Shown in pieces: positions 42,964 to 56,349 of a DNA stretch of 64,000 nucleotides. The first letter of the stretch is position 1. The number at the start of each line of letters is the position of its first letter. The stretch is from NCBI RefSeq assembly GCF_002929745.1, contig NZ_PJIQ01000013.1:35264-99263 (forward strand), given 5' to 3'. A program made the translations under genes and the position numbers. The stretch is from Arthrobacter sp. B1805. GTDB taxonomy: Bacteria; Actinomycetota; Actinomycetes; Actinomycetales; Micrococcaceae. The notes under the pieces were generated by a model. The model was not told the origin of the DNA. It saw only the letters and a list, made by a program, of their open reading frames with translations, and did not search any database.

Positions 42964-44316
42964 TCAGTGGAGTTCGGTGCTCCGTGTCTCGGGAGCGTTG
43001 AACGCCATGAACAGGACGGCGAGGAGTACGAGTCCCCCCGTCAGCGCGAAGGTGAGCGGCAGGCCGAGGTAGGGCCACAGCAGGGTCCCGAAGATCAGTG
43101 GCACCAGGCCCGCCCCGATGCGCGAGATCGTCGAGGCCCAGCCGAACCCACTTCCCCGCAGCTCGGTCGGGTACAGCTCCGAGACGTAGGTGTAGAGGAC
43201 GGGGATCGCCACCTGCACCACGAAACCGAAAGCCAGCAACCAGGCGGTCGCGACCGCCGGCAGGTCCAGTGTGAGCGCGAAGGCGACGAGGAGCGCGGCC
43301 GAACCGGGCCCGGTGATGGCCAGCAGCCACTTCCGGCCGACGCGTTCGACGAGCAGGGCCGCCGCGATGACGCCGAGGAAACCGACGCCCGTCATGAAGG
43401 TCGTCGTGATGAAGGCGACCGACTGGGCGTACCCGGAGGCGATCAGGATGCGCGGCATCCAGGTCAGCGCGCCGTAGTAGACCAGGAGGATCGTGAGGAA
43501 CAGGCTCCACGCCGTGAGCGTGATGCGCCAGTTGTAGCGCCAGAGCCCCGTGAGCTGTCCCGAGATGCTCCCGAGGGACAGCCGGGGGGTTTCCTCGGGA
43601 TCCGGGAGGCGCCACTCCCGCTGCTCACCACCGGTCCGCCTGACGAGGTCGTCGATGACTGCTCGCGCTTCCTCGCGCCGCCCGCGCTGGACGAGGTAGA
43701 GCGGCGACTCCGGGACTCCGCGGCGCACCCAGAACACGAGGAGCGCGGGCAGCACCATGACGATCATCGCGTAGCGCCAGTCGCCGAACTGGGCGACGAC
43801 CGCCGTCGTCACGACACCGCAGAGGAACGCGCCGACGGGCCACCACGCGTCCATTGCGGTGAGGACCCGGCCCCGCTGACGCCGGGGGGTGAACTCGCCG
43901 ACCAGCGCGTAGTCCACGGGGATGCACCCGCCGAGCCCGAAGCCGGCGAGGAAACGGAAGACGCAGAACCAGACGATGTCGGGGGAGAACGCTCCGAGCA
44001 CGGTGAAGACCGAGAAGACGAGCAGGGTGAGGGTGAACGCCTTCTTGCGACCGATGATGTCCGCGACGGATCCCCAGGCGAAGGCGCCGACAGCCATGCC
44101 GATCAGGTTCGACGTCGCGATCCAGGCCGCCTGGCCGGGGGAGAGGCCCCAGTCGCCGATCAGCAGCGGAATAAGGTAGGCGTTGAGGGTGACGTCCCAG
44201 GCGTCGAACATGAAGCCGAGACCGCCGATGAGGAAGATCTTCCCCTGGACTCTCCAGCGCCAGGGGAGGTCCTGAACCACCTGGTCGCCGGTGGGAAGCT
44301 GCGTATTGATGCTCAT
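42964..44316 (-). CDS. MFS transporter
   Basis: A 450-residue, 12-helix major facilitator. The first helix has an Asp pair in [19 protein letters not shown], and the loop 2-3 motif is [14 protein letters not shown]; the second-half equivalent is [12 protein letters not shown], with [12 protein letters not shown] in the central loop. These features resemble the sugar/aromatic-acid porter branch; the substrate cannot be read. It lies convergent with the lipoprotein gene and divergent from purH. Confidence 0.83.
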   Translation of the reverse strand: MSINTQLPTGDQVVQDLPWRWRVQGKIFLIGGLGFMFDAWDVTLNAYLIPLLIGDWGLSPGQAAWIATSNLIGMAVGAFAWGSVADIIGRKKAFTLTLLVFSVFTVLGAFSPDIVWFCVFRFLAGFGLGGCIPVDYALVGEFTPRRQRGRVLTAMDAWWPVGAFLCGVVTTAVVAQFGDWRYAMIVMVLPALLVFWVRRGVPESPLYLVQRGRREEARAVIDDLVRRTGGEQREWRLPDPEETPRLSLGSISGQLTGLWRYNWRITLTAWSLFLTILLVYYGALTWMPRILIASGYAQSVAFITTTFMTGVGFLGVIAAALLVERVGRKWLLAITGPGSAALLVAFALTLDLPAVATAWLLAFGFVVQVAIPVLYTYVSELYPTELRGSGFGWASTISRIGAGLVPLIFGTLLWPYLGLPLTFALTGGLVLLAVLFMAFNAPETRSTELH

Positions 44317-44468
44317 GGTGCCTTCGTCGAGGGGCCGAGTACTGCGAGAACTGTACCGCCAGAGGGCCTCGTGGGCTGCCCCGGCTGATGCGTCGTCCCG
44401 CGGGCAGGCACCCGCCGCCCTATAGACTTGTGCGCGACCCCAGCGACGTTCTACTGACGGAGATCTGC

Positions 44469-48457
<3,989 letters not shown>

Positions 48458-48468
48458 CAACCACCCAC

Positions 48469-48512
48469 CACGTCAGCCGGTGTCCGCAGTGAGCGGTACA
48501 TCGGCTGACGTG
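48469..48512 (+). terminator. terminator after icd
   Basis: Arms CACGTCAGCCG and CGGCTGACGTG (11 bases, perfect), followed by TTTAAGGTTT, 12 bases past the icd stop. Confidence 0.6.
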
Positions 48513-48621
48513 TTTAAGGTTTCCGTGTACAACGGCGGGATCGCCGGTTCGTGCTTGGCGCGGCCGGACTGCTGATCGCGCGTCGGTCGAAGGTCACTGC
48601 CTGAGGACGACTGGGCCGCAT

Positions 48622-48659
48622 AAAAAGGACGGGTGCCCTCCAATAGACCACCCGTCCTT
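48622..48659 (-). terminator. rho-independent terminator of the Gfo/Idh gene
   Basis: On the minus strand a perfect 11-base stem (48625-48635 with 48649-48659) runs into TTTTT at 48622-48626, about 40 bases past the stop at 48698. Confidence 0.72.
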
Positions 48660-48697
48660 CGACTGCCTGAATCGGGCCGAAGCACGTGGAGGAACGC

Positions 48698-49774
48698 TCA
48701 GGCGTCGTTCGTGTACCGCAGTCCGATCTGGGCCCTCACGCCGTCGAGCAGCCGCATCGTCCTCACGGTGTCGCCGACAGGCATGGTCGGGCTCTCGGTC
48801 AAGCCCTCCCGGATACAGCGCGTGACCTCGCGGAGTTCGTACGTGTACCCGCCGCCAACCTGCTCGAACTGCTCCACCCGGGCATCGTCCTGGCCGGTCT
48901 TGATGGTCAGCTCCCTCGGATTGTGCAGTGGGCCACCTCCGGTCTTCATCCACCCGTTCGATCCACAGACAGTGGCCTGACCGGGGCAGGATGCCACGAA
49001 CGACGACGACAGCTGCGCATACGCGCCGCTCGCATAACTGAGAGTCACGGCGTTCTGCAGGTCGACGCCATCGCTGTTGAGTGTTCCGACGGCCGACACC
49101 GAGTCGGGGAATCCGAGGGAGCCGAGGGCCCATGTCAGCGGGTACACCGTGAGGTCCATCAGAGCCCCTCCACCGGCCTTCGGGTCCCAGAGCCGGCTCG
49201 TGGGGTCGTCAGGCGCGGTGAAGCCCAGGTCGCCCTGGACCCATCGGATGTCACCGAGCTCACCGGAGTAGACGATGTCCCAGGCCCTGTTGATGCTGGG
49301 CAGGAACCTCGTCCAGACCGCCTCCATGAGGAACAACCCGCGATCGGCTGCGATGGCAGCGAGTTCCTCGGCCTCTGCAGCGTTGATCGTGAAGGGTTTC
49401 TCGCACAGGACGTGCTTGCCGCTCGTGAGCGCGGCCTTCGCCACCTCGTGGTGCTGTCCGTGCGGCGTCGTGATGTACACGACGTCGACCTCGGGATCAT
49501 CGACCAGCCGCTGGTAGCCCGCCACGTCGCCGTCGTTCCCGTAGCTGGTGGCGAAACCGAAGCGCTGGGCGAATTCAGCAGCACTGTCTGCACTGCGCGA
49601 GCTCACCGCGTGCAGCACGGCGTCTTCGAGCAGGGCGATGTCCTGGGTGACCTTTGCGGCGATGCCGCCGGTTGCGACGACGCCCCATTTCAGGGGGCGG
49701 CCCGTGGCGACGACGGGGCTGGGAGCTCCTGCTTCAGCGCAGGGGGGAACGGCTATGCGGTTCTGAGGGTTCAT
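48698..49774 (-). CDS. Gfo/Idh/MocA family oxidoreductase
   Basis: A 358-residue NAD(P)-dependent sugar or inositol dehydrogenase. The Rossmann region is GVVATGGIAAKVTQDIALL, then VVYITTPHGQHHEVAKAAL, the signature GKHVLCEKPFTIN (Lys of the EKP motif) and a C-terminal beta domain with WDPKAGGGALMDLTVYPL. A 30-residue tail precedes the Rossmann fold. I use ATG at 49774. It sits downstream of the sugar importer operon in the same direction but is separated by a terminator. A sugar catabolic role is inferred. Confidence 0.87.
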   Translation of the reverse strand: MNPQNRIAVPPCAEAGAPSPVVATGRPLKWGVVATGGIAAKVTQDIALLEDAVLHAVSSRSADSAAEFAQRFGFATSYGNDGDVAGYQRLVDDPEVDVVYITTPHGQHHEVAKAALTSGKHVLCEKPFTINAAEAEELAAIAADRGLFLMEAVWTRFLPSINRAWDIVYSGELGDIRWVQGDLGFTAPDDPTSRLWDPKAGGGALMDLTVYPLTWALGSLGFPDSVSAVGTLNSDGVDLQNAVTLSYASGAYAQLSSSFVASCPGQATVCGSNGWMKTGGGPLHNPRELTIKTGQDDARVEQFEQVGGGYTYELREVTRCIREGLTESPTMPVGDTVRTMRLLDGVRAQIGLRYTNDA

Positions 49775-49928
49775 CGTCCTATCCTTGCCGCTGGTCGGGT
49801 CCACGTCCATCCTGCCGGTCCGCAGGACACATGAGCGACGTGAGTACCCGGGGCACGGTGACCAGCACGCCGGCTCGGTGCGGACCGTCACGGAGGTTTC
49901 GGGGGATGACCGTCGCCCTTAACACACA

Positions 49929-49958
49929 GAAGCGCCCCGGCTGGAGCCGGGGCGCTTC
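49929..49958 (-). terminator. terminator of the mmsAB-chvE operon
   Basis: Perfect 13-base stem (GAAGCGCCCCGGC with GCCGGGGCGCTTC) and a TGGA loop, 31 bases past the chvE stop on the minus strand. Confidence 0.68.
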
Positions 49959-49988
49959 GTGTACTGCTGCCGATGAATCCGGGTGGAA

Positions 49989-51083
49989 CTACTTGGTGAG
50001 TGCCGACAGCGTGGGATCGTTCGCGTACGCTTCGGCCGCGTTGTCCTTGGTCACGATCTGTGGCTCGAGGAGGTAGGCGGGAACGGTCTTAACGCCGTTG
50101 TCGTAGGAATCGGGATCGTTGATCTCGGGCTCCTCGCCGGCCTGCAGGTTGCCGACCATCTCGATGACGTGCTCAACGAGTGCGCGCGTGTCCTTGTTGA
50201 TGGTGGAGTACTGCTTGCCTTCCATGATGAGCTTCACGGATTCGACCTCGGAATCCTGACCGGTGACGACGGGCAGGGGCTTGCCCGCACCCTCCACCGA
50301 CGTCAGGATCGCACGGGCGAGCGTGTCGTTGGGGGAGAGGACGCCGTGCAGCTCGGTGGATCCGTAGCTGCCGGACAGCAGGGTGTCCATGCGGCGCTGG
50401 GCGTTCTCGGCCTTCCAGCCCTGGGTGACAGCCTGCTCGAAGGTCTCCTGGCCGGAGGTGACAATCAGGTTGCCGTTGTCGATCTCGGGCTGCAGGACAC
50501 TCATGGCTCCGTCGAAGAACACCTTCGCGTTGGCGTCGTCCGGCGAGCCGGCGAACAGCTCGATGTTGTACGGGCCCTCGGGCTTGGCAGCCTTCATGCC
50601 ATCCAGCAGCGCCTGACCCTGCAGCTCGCCGACCTGGAAGTTGTCGTAGGCCACGTAGTAGTCGACGTTCTCGGTGTTGGTCAGGAGGCGGTCGTAGGCG
50701 ATGACCGGGATGCCGGCCTCCTTGGCCTGGGCCAGCTGGGTGCCGAGCTGCGCGCTGTCGATCGCGCCGATGACGAGGACCTTCACGCCGTTCGTGATCA
50801 TGGAGCTGACCTGGTTCTGCTGCTCCGAGACGCCGCCGTTGGCGAACTGGACGTTCGGCTCGTAGCCGGCCTCGGTCAGGCCGTCGTTGAAGAGTGTCTC
50901 AGCGAGGACCCAGTTCTCCGATGTCTTCTGCGGGAGAGCGACACCGATGGCAGATCCTGCTTCGAAACCGGAGGCTGCGGCGTCGCCGCCCTCTGCGGGG
51001 GCCGCTTCTTCGCGACCGCATCCTGTCAGCGCCAGTGCTGAAATCGCAGCGATCGCCGCGACGGACTTTGCGAATTTACGCAT
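49989..51083 (-). CDS. chvE: multiple-monosaccharide ABC transporter substrate-binding lipoprotein
   Basis: A periplasmic-type binding protein of 364 residues from the CUT2/ChvE group. The signal peptide MRKFAKSVAAIAAISALAL ends at lipobox LTGC; the mature part has FNDGLTEAGYEPNVQFANGG, VLVIGAIDSAQLGTQLAQAK, VIAYDRLLTNTENVDYYVAY and VVTGQDSEVESVKLIMEG, as in ChvE/XylF proteins. The ATG at 51083 is the family start; the open frame upstream is discarded. It is last in the operon, after the permease. Confidence 0.9.
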   Translation of the reverse strand: MRKFAKSVAAIAAISALALTGCGREEAAPAEGGDAAASGFEAGSAIGVALPQKTSENWVLAETLFNDGLTEAGYEPNVQFANGGVSEQQNQVSSMITNGVKVLVIGAIDSAQLGTQLAQAKEAGIPVIAYDRLLTNTENVDYYVAYDNFQVGELQGQALLDGMKAAKPEGPYNIELFAGSPDDANAKVFFDGAMSVLQPEIDNGNLIVTSGQETFEQAVTQGWKAENAQRRMDTLLSGSYGSTELHGVLSPNDTLARAILTSVEGAGKPLPVVTGQDSEVESVKLIMEGKQYSTINKDTRALVEHVIEMVGNLQAGEEPEINDPDSYDNGVKTVPAYLLEPQIVTKDNAAEAYANDPTLSALTK

Positions 51084-51162
51084 TGTGCATTCTCTTTCTT
51101 TCGCTCTTGCTTTGGTGGACGGGGTGGAGCGGTGGTGACTGACGGTCGAAGGGTTCCGACTG

Positions 51163-52464
51163 TCAGACGTCGTGGGAGATGACTTCCTTCGTTCCGACGG
51201 CTTGCTCGGTGGGAGCGGGTTGCGGCGCGGAGGATTCGGCTTTCCTGCTGCCGCCCCCTCCACCGAAGTTCCTGGTGAGCAGGCCGATGATCGACGGCTT
51301 GCCCTGGCTCTTGTTGTAGACGTCGAAGGCAACGGCGACGAGAAGCACGAGGCCCTTGATGATCTGCGTGTCGTCGGCACCCGCACCGAGCAGCTGGAGT
51401 CCATTGTTGAGGACCGCCATGACGAGTCCGCCGATGATCGAGCCGACCACCGTGCCGACGCCGCCGGTGACAGCTGCTCCGCCGATGAAGACCGCAGCGA
51501 TGGCATCGAGCTCCCATCCGGTTCCGTCGAACGGACCGGATGCCGTGGAACGGCCGACGAAGATCATGCCGGCGAGGGCCGCGAGGATGGACATGTTCAT
51601 CATGACCAGGAAGTTCACGCGCTTGCTCTGCACGCCGGACAGTTCGGCTGCGTGGCGATTGCCGCCCACCGCGTAGACGTGGCGGCCGAGGATCGTCTTG
51701 TTCGAGATGAACGCGTAGATGATTACGAGGAGCCCGAGGATGATGCCGGGGACCGGGAAGGACGTGCCGGGGCGGCCTGTCGCGAACATGTACGTCGCAT
51801 AGAGGATGACAGCGGAGAGGAGCGCCACCTTGGCCACGGGTACCCACGTGGGAGGCAGCTCGGTGCCGATCTTCTGGGCCTTCCGGCGACCGCGCACCTC
51901 GTTGTAGATCACGAAGGCGACCAGCGCGAAACCGATCAGGAGGGTCAGGTTGTTGTAACCGGTGTTCGGTCCGATCTCCGGCAGGTATCCGGCTCCGAGG
52001 TACTGGAACCCCTCGGGGACCGGCACCGTGTTCGAATCGCCGACGGCCTGGTTGGCGCCACGGAAGAGCAACATGCCGGCGAGCGTGACGATGAAGGCGG
52101 GTATGCCGACATAGGCGACCCAGAAGCCCTGCCAGATTCCGATGATCGCCCCCAGGGCCAGGCCGAGCAGCACGCCGAGGTACCAGGGGATCCCCCAGTC
52201 CCGCATGGCGATGGCGACGACGATGCCGACGAATGCTGCGATCGAGCCGACCGAGAGGTCGATGTGACCGGCGATGATCACGAGGACCATGCCGATGGCC
52301 AGGATCAGGATGTACGAGTTGCCGTTGAAGAGGTTCATCAGGTTCCCGGACGTCAGCGTCTTGCCGCCCGTGCGCCACTGGAAGAACACGACAAGCGCGA
52401 CCAGGGCGAAGATCATCCCGAACTGGCGGGTGTTCCCGCCGAAGATTTGTTTGAGGGAATTCAT
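51163..52464 (-). CDS. mmsB: multiple-monosaccharide ABC transporter permease
   Basis: A CUT2 permease of 433 residues and about ten helices. The helix-core motif is IIAGHIDLSVGSIAAFVGI, and AYVGIPAFIVTLAGMLLFRG and ELSGVQSKRVNFLVMMNMS are family blocks. The C-terminus has a Gly-rich, charged tail. AGGAAAG lies six bases before the ATG. It is 25 bases from the ATPase gene stop. Confidence 0.9.
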   Translation of the reverse strand: MNSLKQIFGGNTRQFGMIFALVALVVFFQWRTGGKTLTSGNLMNLFNGNSYILILAIGMVLVIIAGHIDLSVGSIAAFVGIVVAIAMRDWGIPWYLGVLLGLALGAIIGIWQGFWVAYVGIPAFIVTLAGMLLFRGANQAVGDSNTVPVPEGFQYLGAGYLPEIGPNTGYNNLTLLIGFALVAFVIYNEVRGRRKAQKIGTELPPTWVPVAKVALLSAVILYATYMFATGRPGTSFPVPGIILGLLVIIYAFISNKTILGRHVYAVGGNRHAAELSGVQSKRVNFLVMMNMSILAALAGMIFVGRSTASGPFDGTGWELDAIAAVFIGGAAVTGGVGTVVGSIIGGLVMAVLNNGLQLLGAGADDTQIIKGLVLLVAVAFDVYNKSQGKPSIIGLLTRNFGGGGGSRKAESSAPQPAPTEQAVGTKEVISHDV

Positions 52465-52489
52465 GGTGTCTTTCCTAGGGGAGCTACGG

Positions 52490-54028
52490 TCAGGCAGATT
52501 TCCTGCTGGCGGTCATGAGTTTCATCAGGGATTCCTGGTTCGCTTCCTCGCGTGTCAGTTCTCCCGTAATCGCGCCTTCGAAGATCGTGTAGATCCGGTC
52601 CGAGAGGCCGAGCAGTTCGGGCAGCTCCGAGGAGATGACGATGACGCCCTTCCCCTGGTCCGCCAGCTTTTGGATGATGCCGTAGATCTCGTACTTCGCT
52701 CCGACGTCGATGCCGCGCGTGGGCTCGTCGAGGATGAGCAGGTCGGGGTCGGTGAACATCCACTTCGCGAGGACGACCTTCTGCTGGTTGCCTCCCGAGA
52801 GTTTCGCCACCCCTTCGTTGACGCTCGGCGTCTTGGTGCGCAGGGACTTCCTGTACTCCTCCGCGACGCGGAACTCCTCGTCCTTGTCGACGACGAGCCC
52901 GTGCGTGATCCTCCTGAGGTCGGCCGACACCGTGGTGGTCTTGATGTCGTCGAGCAGGTTCAGCCCGAGGGACTTACGGTCCTCGGTGACGTACGCGAGC
53001 CCTGCGTTGATCGCCTGCGGCACGGAGCGGAGCGTGACCTCCTTGCCGTTGATGAAGATCTGGCCGGACTTGAAGTTGCCGTAGGACCGGCCGAACACGG
53101 AGCGCGCGAGCTCGGTGCGTCCGGCACCCATCAGCCCTGCAAATCCGACGATCTCGCCGCGCCGGACATGGAAGCTCTCGTTCTTGCACACCAGTCGGTC
53201 GGACACGGTGGGGTGACCGACCGTCCAGTTGCGCACCTCGAAGAACGTCTCACCGATCGTCGGCGTGTGGTCCGGGAACCTGGACTCGAGCGAGCGGCCC
53301 ACCATTCCGCGGATGATGCGATCCTCGTCGACCCCGTCCTCCTTGACGTGCAGTGTCTCGATCGACTTGCCGTCGCGGATGATGGTGATCGAGTCGGCGA
53401 TCTGCTCGATCTCGTTGAGCTTGTGCGAGATCATGATGCAGGAGATGCCCTTGGAGCGCAGGCCAGACATCAGGTCCAGCAGGTGCTGCGAATCCGATTC
53501 GTTGAGGGCGGCGGTGGGCTCGTCGAGGATGAGCAGCTTCACCGACTTGTTCAGGGCCTTCGCGATCTCGACGAGCTGCTGCTTGCCGACACCGATGTCC
53601 TTGACCCTCGTGGTCGGGTCCTCGCTCAGGCCGACCCTGGCCATCAGCTCGAGGGTCGTACGGTTGACGAAGTCCCAGTCGATGACACCGAAACGGGTGG
53701 GCTCGTTGCCGAGGAAGATGTTCTCGGCGATCGAGAGCTCGGGGATGAGTGCGAGCTCCTGATGGATGATGACGATTCCTGCGGCTTCGCTGGAGCGGAT
53801 GTCCTTGAACTGGACTTCCTCGCCCTGGAAGAAGATTTGACCGGAGTAGTCGCCGTACGGGTAGAGCCCGGAGAGCACCTTCATGAGGGTGGACTTGCCG
53901 GCTCCGTTCTCACCGCAAATCGCGTGGATCTCGCCGGCCCGGACCTCGATCGACACGTCGGAGAGGGCCTTGACTCCCGGAAACTCCTTGGTGATGGAGC
54001 GCATCTCAAGGATGGTGTGGTTGTTCAT
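52490..54028 (-). CDS. mmsA: multiple-monosaccharide ABC transporter ATP-binding protein
   Basis: A double-ABC ATPase of 512 residues, typical of CUT2. Half one has [17 protein letters not shown] (Walker A), a modified signature [13 protein letters not shown] and [16 protein letters not shown] (Walker B). Half two has the degenerate [31 protein letters not shown] and [16 protein letters not shown]. It is first of the three-gene importer operon. GTCAACTGTTGAAC (54110-54123) lies upstream as a possible operator. Confidence 0.91.
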   Translation of the reverse strand: MNNHTILEMRSITKEFPGVKALSDVSIEVRAGEIHAICGENGAGKSTLMKVLSGLYPYGDYSGQIFFQGEEVQFKDIRSSEAAGIVIIHQELALIPELSIAENIFLGNEPTRFGVIDWDFVNRTTLELMARVGLSEDPTTRVKDIGVGKQQLVEIAKALNKSVKLLILDEPTAALNESDSQHLLDLMSGLRSKGISCIMISHKLNEIEQIADSITIIRDGKSIETLHVKEDGVDEDRIIRGMVGRSLESRFPDHTPTIGETFFEVRNWTVGHPTVSDRLVCKNESFHVRRGEIVGFAGLMGAGRTELARSVFGRSYGNFKSGQIFINGKEVTLRSVPQAINAGLAYVTEDRKSLGLNLLDDIKTTTVSADLRRITHGLVVDKDEEFRVAEEYRKSLRTKTPSVNEGVAKLSGGNQQKVVLAKWMFTDPDLLILDEPTRGIDVGAKYEIYGIIQKLADQGKGVIVISSELPELLGLSDRIYTIFEGAITGELTREEANQESLMKLMTASRKSA

Positions 54029-54109
54029 GGAGCCTCCCGCGTGACGGCGTTGTCTTGGTGCAGGCTCAACCTCGGCCCGAAAGAATTGAACACGTTAGAG
54101 TGCCTTGTC

Positions 54110-54123
54110 GTCAACTGTTGAAC
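54110..54123. promoter_or_regulatory. operator candidate upstream of mmsA
   Basis: GTCAACTGTTGAAC contains the palindrome TCAAC-T-GTTGA, about 80 bases upstream of the mmsA start and next to the ROK stop. Confidence 0.45.
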
Positions 54124-54128
54124 GCAAA

Positions 54129-55376
54129 CTACGTCGAAAACAGAGAAAACGTTGAGGTGGCACCCGGTAGGGCCGGGGACAGGCCGGGCTGGGCGAGGAC
54201 GACGGCAGCGCCCCCCAGTGCCTCGGCCCGGTCACCGAGCGAGGACATGCAGACGCTTGTCGTCTCACCGATGATCGGCACCGCGTGACGGGCCAGACCA
54301 CGCCGGATGGGCCCGAGCAGGATCTCGCCCAGGCTCGTCAGGGGTCCGCCGATCACGATCGTCTCCGGATTGATGAGGTTGGCCATGTGGGCCAGTGCCC
54401 GGCCGATGGCCACGCCGGCGTCGTCGAGCACGCGCAGTGCGGCTGTGTCTCCCGTCAGGGCCCAGTCGATGATGCGTCGGGTGTCCACCGTCTCGTTACT
54501 GCCCCGGCTCAGAAGCTCGATCATCGTGGACGTCGACGCGACGGTCTCCAGGCACCCACGGTTGCCGCACCGGCAGACCAGGCCCTGTTCATTGATGGTC
54601 GTATGGCCCAGTTCTCCCGTGACGCCCACGTTCCCGTAGTAGAGCGACCCATTGAGGACGAGGCCGGCACCGATCCCGGAGCCGACCTTCATGAACATGA
54701 GGTTGTCGACGCCGCTGTGCGGGCCCCACGTCACCTGCGCAAGGGCGCCGAGGTTGGCGTCGTTGTCGATGAACACGGGCACCTGCAACTGCTCGCCGAA
54801 GGTGTCGTGGATGTTGATCCCGACCCATTCCGGCAGGATGGCGCCCTGCACCACCGTCCCCGTGCGGCGATCGATGGGCCCCGGAATCCCGATACCCGCC
54901 CCGAGCAGGGCGCTGCGGTTGATCCCGCCGTTCTCCAGTAGCGCATCCAGGAGATCGGACGCGGCCCTGAGTCCCTCGACCGCACTGTGCCCGAGGGGCA
55001 GGGCGACGGCTGCTTCCTGGAGGACGCGGTAATTGGGGCTCGCAAGCACGACCCGGAGATGCCGGCGCCCGATGTCGATACCCGCTGCGACCTGGCCGTT
55101 GTCGTTGAGGATCACGGACAGGGCCCGGCGTCCGGAACTGGTAGTCGGTGCGGTACTGACGATGCCCGAGCCCGCCATCACCTTGACGATGTTGGACACG
55201 GTGGCAGTCGAGAGCCCTGTCTGCCGGGAGAGTTCCGCCTGCGTCTGCGGTCCGCCGCTCATCAGGGCAGCGATCACGCGCTGCTGGTTCTGCTCTCGCA
55301 GTGCGGATTGGGAGCCCGGCTTCGGAAGCACGGCGCTCGAGTTCGTCCTCGCCATCGAGGGGGAGTCTGCGGGCAT
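54129..55376 (-). CDS. ROK family transcriptional regulator
   Basis: A 415-residue sugar-responsive repressor. The N-terminal winged helix-turn-helix has TQAELSRQTGLSTATVSNIV (about 40-60). The C-terminal ROK kinase-like domain has AAGIDIGRRHLRVV, the FIDNDANLGALAQVTWG block and the zinc motif CRCGNRGCLE. The start is either ATG at 55376 or ATG at 55355; neither has a clear ribosome-binding site. It precedes the monosaccharide importer in the same direction and is its likely local regulator. Confidence 0.87.
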   Translation of the reverse strand: MPADSPSMARTNSSAVLPKPGSQSALREQNQQRVIAALMSGGPQTQAELSRQTGLSTATVSNIVKVMAGSGIVSTAPTTSSGRRALSVILNDNGQVAAGIDIGRRHLRVVLASPNYRVLQEAAVALPLGHSAVEGLRAASDLLDALLENGGINRSALLGAGIGIPGPIDRRTGTVVQGAILPEWVGINIHDTFGEQLQVPVFIDNDANLGALAQVTWGPHSGVDNLMFMKVGSGIGAGLVLNGSLYYGNVGVTGELGHTTINEQGLVCRCGNRGCLETVASTSTMIELLSRGSNETVDTRRIIDWALTGDTAALRVLDDAGVAIGRALAHMANLINPETIVIGGPLTSLGEILLGPIRRGLARHAVPIIGETTSVCMSSLGDRAEALGGAAVVLAQPGLSPALPGATSTFSLFST

Positions 55377-55407
55377 GATCACTAGGGTGCCCCAGGCACC
55401 CGTTGTA

Positions 55408-55428
55408 GTCAAGAAGTTAACGCTTGAC
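55408..55428. promoter_or_regulatory. operator candidate upstream of the ROK gene
   Basis: GTCAAG-AAGTTAACG-CTTGAC, perfect 6-base arms around GTTAAC, overlapping a likely -35 (TTGACT). It resembles the mmsA-proximal site in its TCAA half-sites. Confidence 0.45.
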
Positions 55429-55488
55429 GTAGTGCTTCGTCATGCGGGAACAGGCACGTCCGCACGGCGGTCAGATAGACCGCGGGGG

Positions 55489-56349
55489 TCAGTTGAAGAC
55501 GATGGTCCTGCGGCCGTCCAGCAGGACGCGGCGCTCCGCGTGCCACTGGACAGCCTGAACGAGGGCGCGCCCCTCGAGTTCGCGCCCGATCGAGGTCAAT
55601 TGTTCCGCCGTCCGGGCGTGGTCGACGCGGATGACTTCCTGCTCGATGATGGGCCCCTCGTCGAGCGCCCCCGTGACGTAGTGCGCGGTGGCGCCGATGA
55701 GCTTGACCCCGCGCGCGTGGGCCTGGTGGTACGGCCGGGCGCCCTTGAAGGATGGCAGGAATGAGTGATGGATGTTGATGGCGCGGCCCAGCAGGTCCTC
55801 GCAGAGCTTGTCGCTGAGGATCTGCATGTACCGGGCCAGTACCACCAATTCGATGTCGTGCTGATCCATCAGGGCGCGCAGTGCGTCCTCGGCGTCCTCC
55901 TTGGTCTCGGGAGTCACCGGGATGTGGTGGAACTCGACGCCGTAGAAGGCCGCCAGGTCCTCGAGGTCGCGGTGGTTGGAGACGATGACGGGGATGTCGA
56001 TGGGCAGCGTACCCGAGCGGTGCTGGAAGAGGAGGTCGTTGAGGCAGTGAGCCGCCTTGGACACCATGATCAGGGTTCGCGTGCGTCGAGTGGCCTCCGC
56101 GAGCGACCAGTCCATGCCGAACTCCGCCGCGACGGGCTCGAGCGCCGCGCGGAGGTCCTGTTCAGTGGCGTCGGTGGCGATCGCAACCCGCATGAAGAAG
56201 GTGCCGGTCTCCGGACTGCCGTACTGCTGGGACTCGGTGATGTTGGCGCCGACGTCCACCAGTGCTCCGGAGACACCGTGGACGATTCCGGGCCTGTCGG
56301 GGCAGGACAGCGTCAGCGAGTAGGAGCGGAATGCGTCGGGGTAGGTCAC
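55489..56349 (-). CDS. purU: formyltetrahydrofolate deformylase
   Basis: Hydrolyses 10-formyl-THF to formate and THF, balancing one-carbon pools. The 286-residue product has an N-terminal ACT domain (SYSLTLSCPDRPGIVHGVSG, about 8-90) and a C-terminal formyltransferase-like domain with IDIPVIVSNHRDLEDLA, the catalytic HHSFLPSFKGARPYHQAH and DEGPIIEQEVIRV. Its GTG follows the TAG of the flavin monooxygenase gene directly, with no gap, so the pair is translationally coupled. Confidence 0.93.
   Translation of the reverse strand: MTYPDAFRSYSLTLSCPDRPGIVHGVSGALVDVGANITESQQYGSPETGTFFMRVAIATDATEQDLRAALEPVAAEFGMDWSLAEATRRTRTLIMVSKAAHCLNDLLFQHRSGTLPIDIPVIVSNHRDLEDLAAFYGVEFHHIPVTPETKEDAEDALRALMDQHDIELVVLARYMQILSDKLCEDLLGRAINIHHSFLPSFKGARPYHQAHARGVKLIGATAHYVTGALDEGPIIEQEVIRVDHARTAEQLTSIGRELEGRALVQAVQWHAERRVLLDGRRTIVFN

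Noticed and set aside
42514..44388. 624-codon plus-strand frame
   Set aside because: It is a shadow that spans the lipoprotein gene, the terminator and the antisense of the MFS gene.
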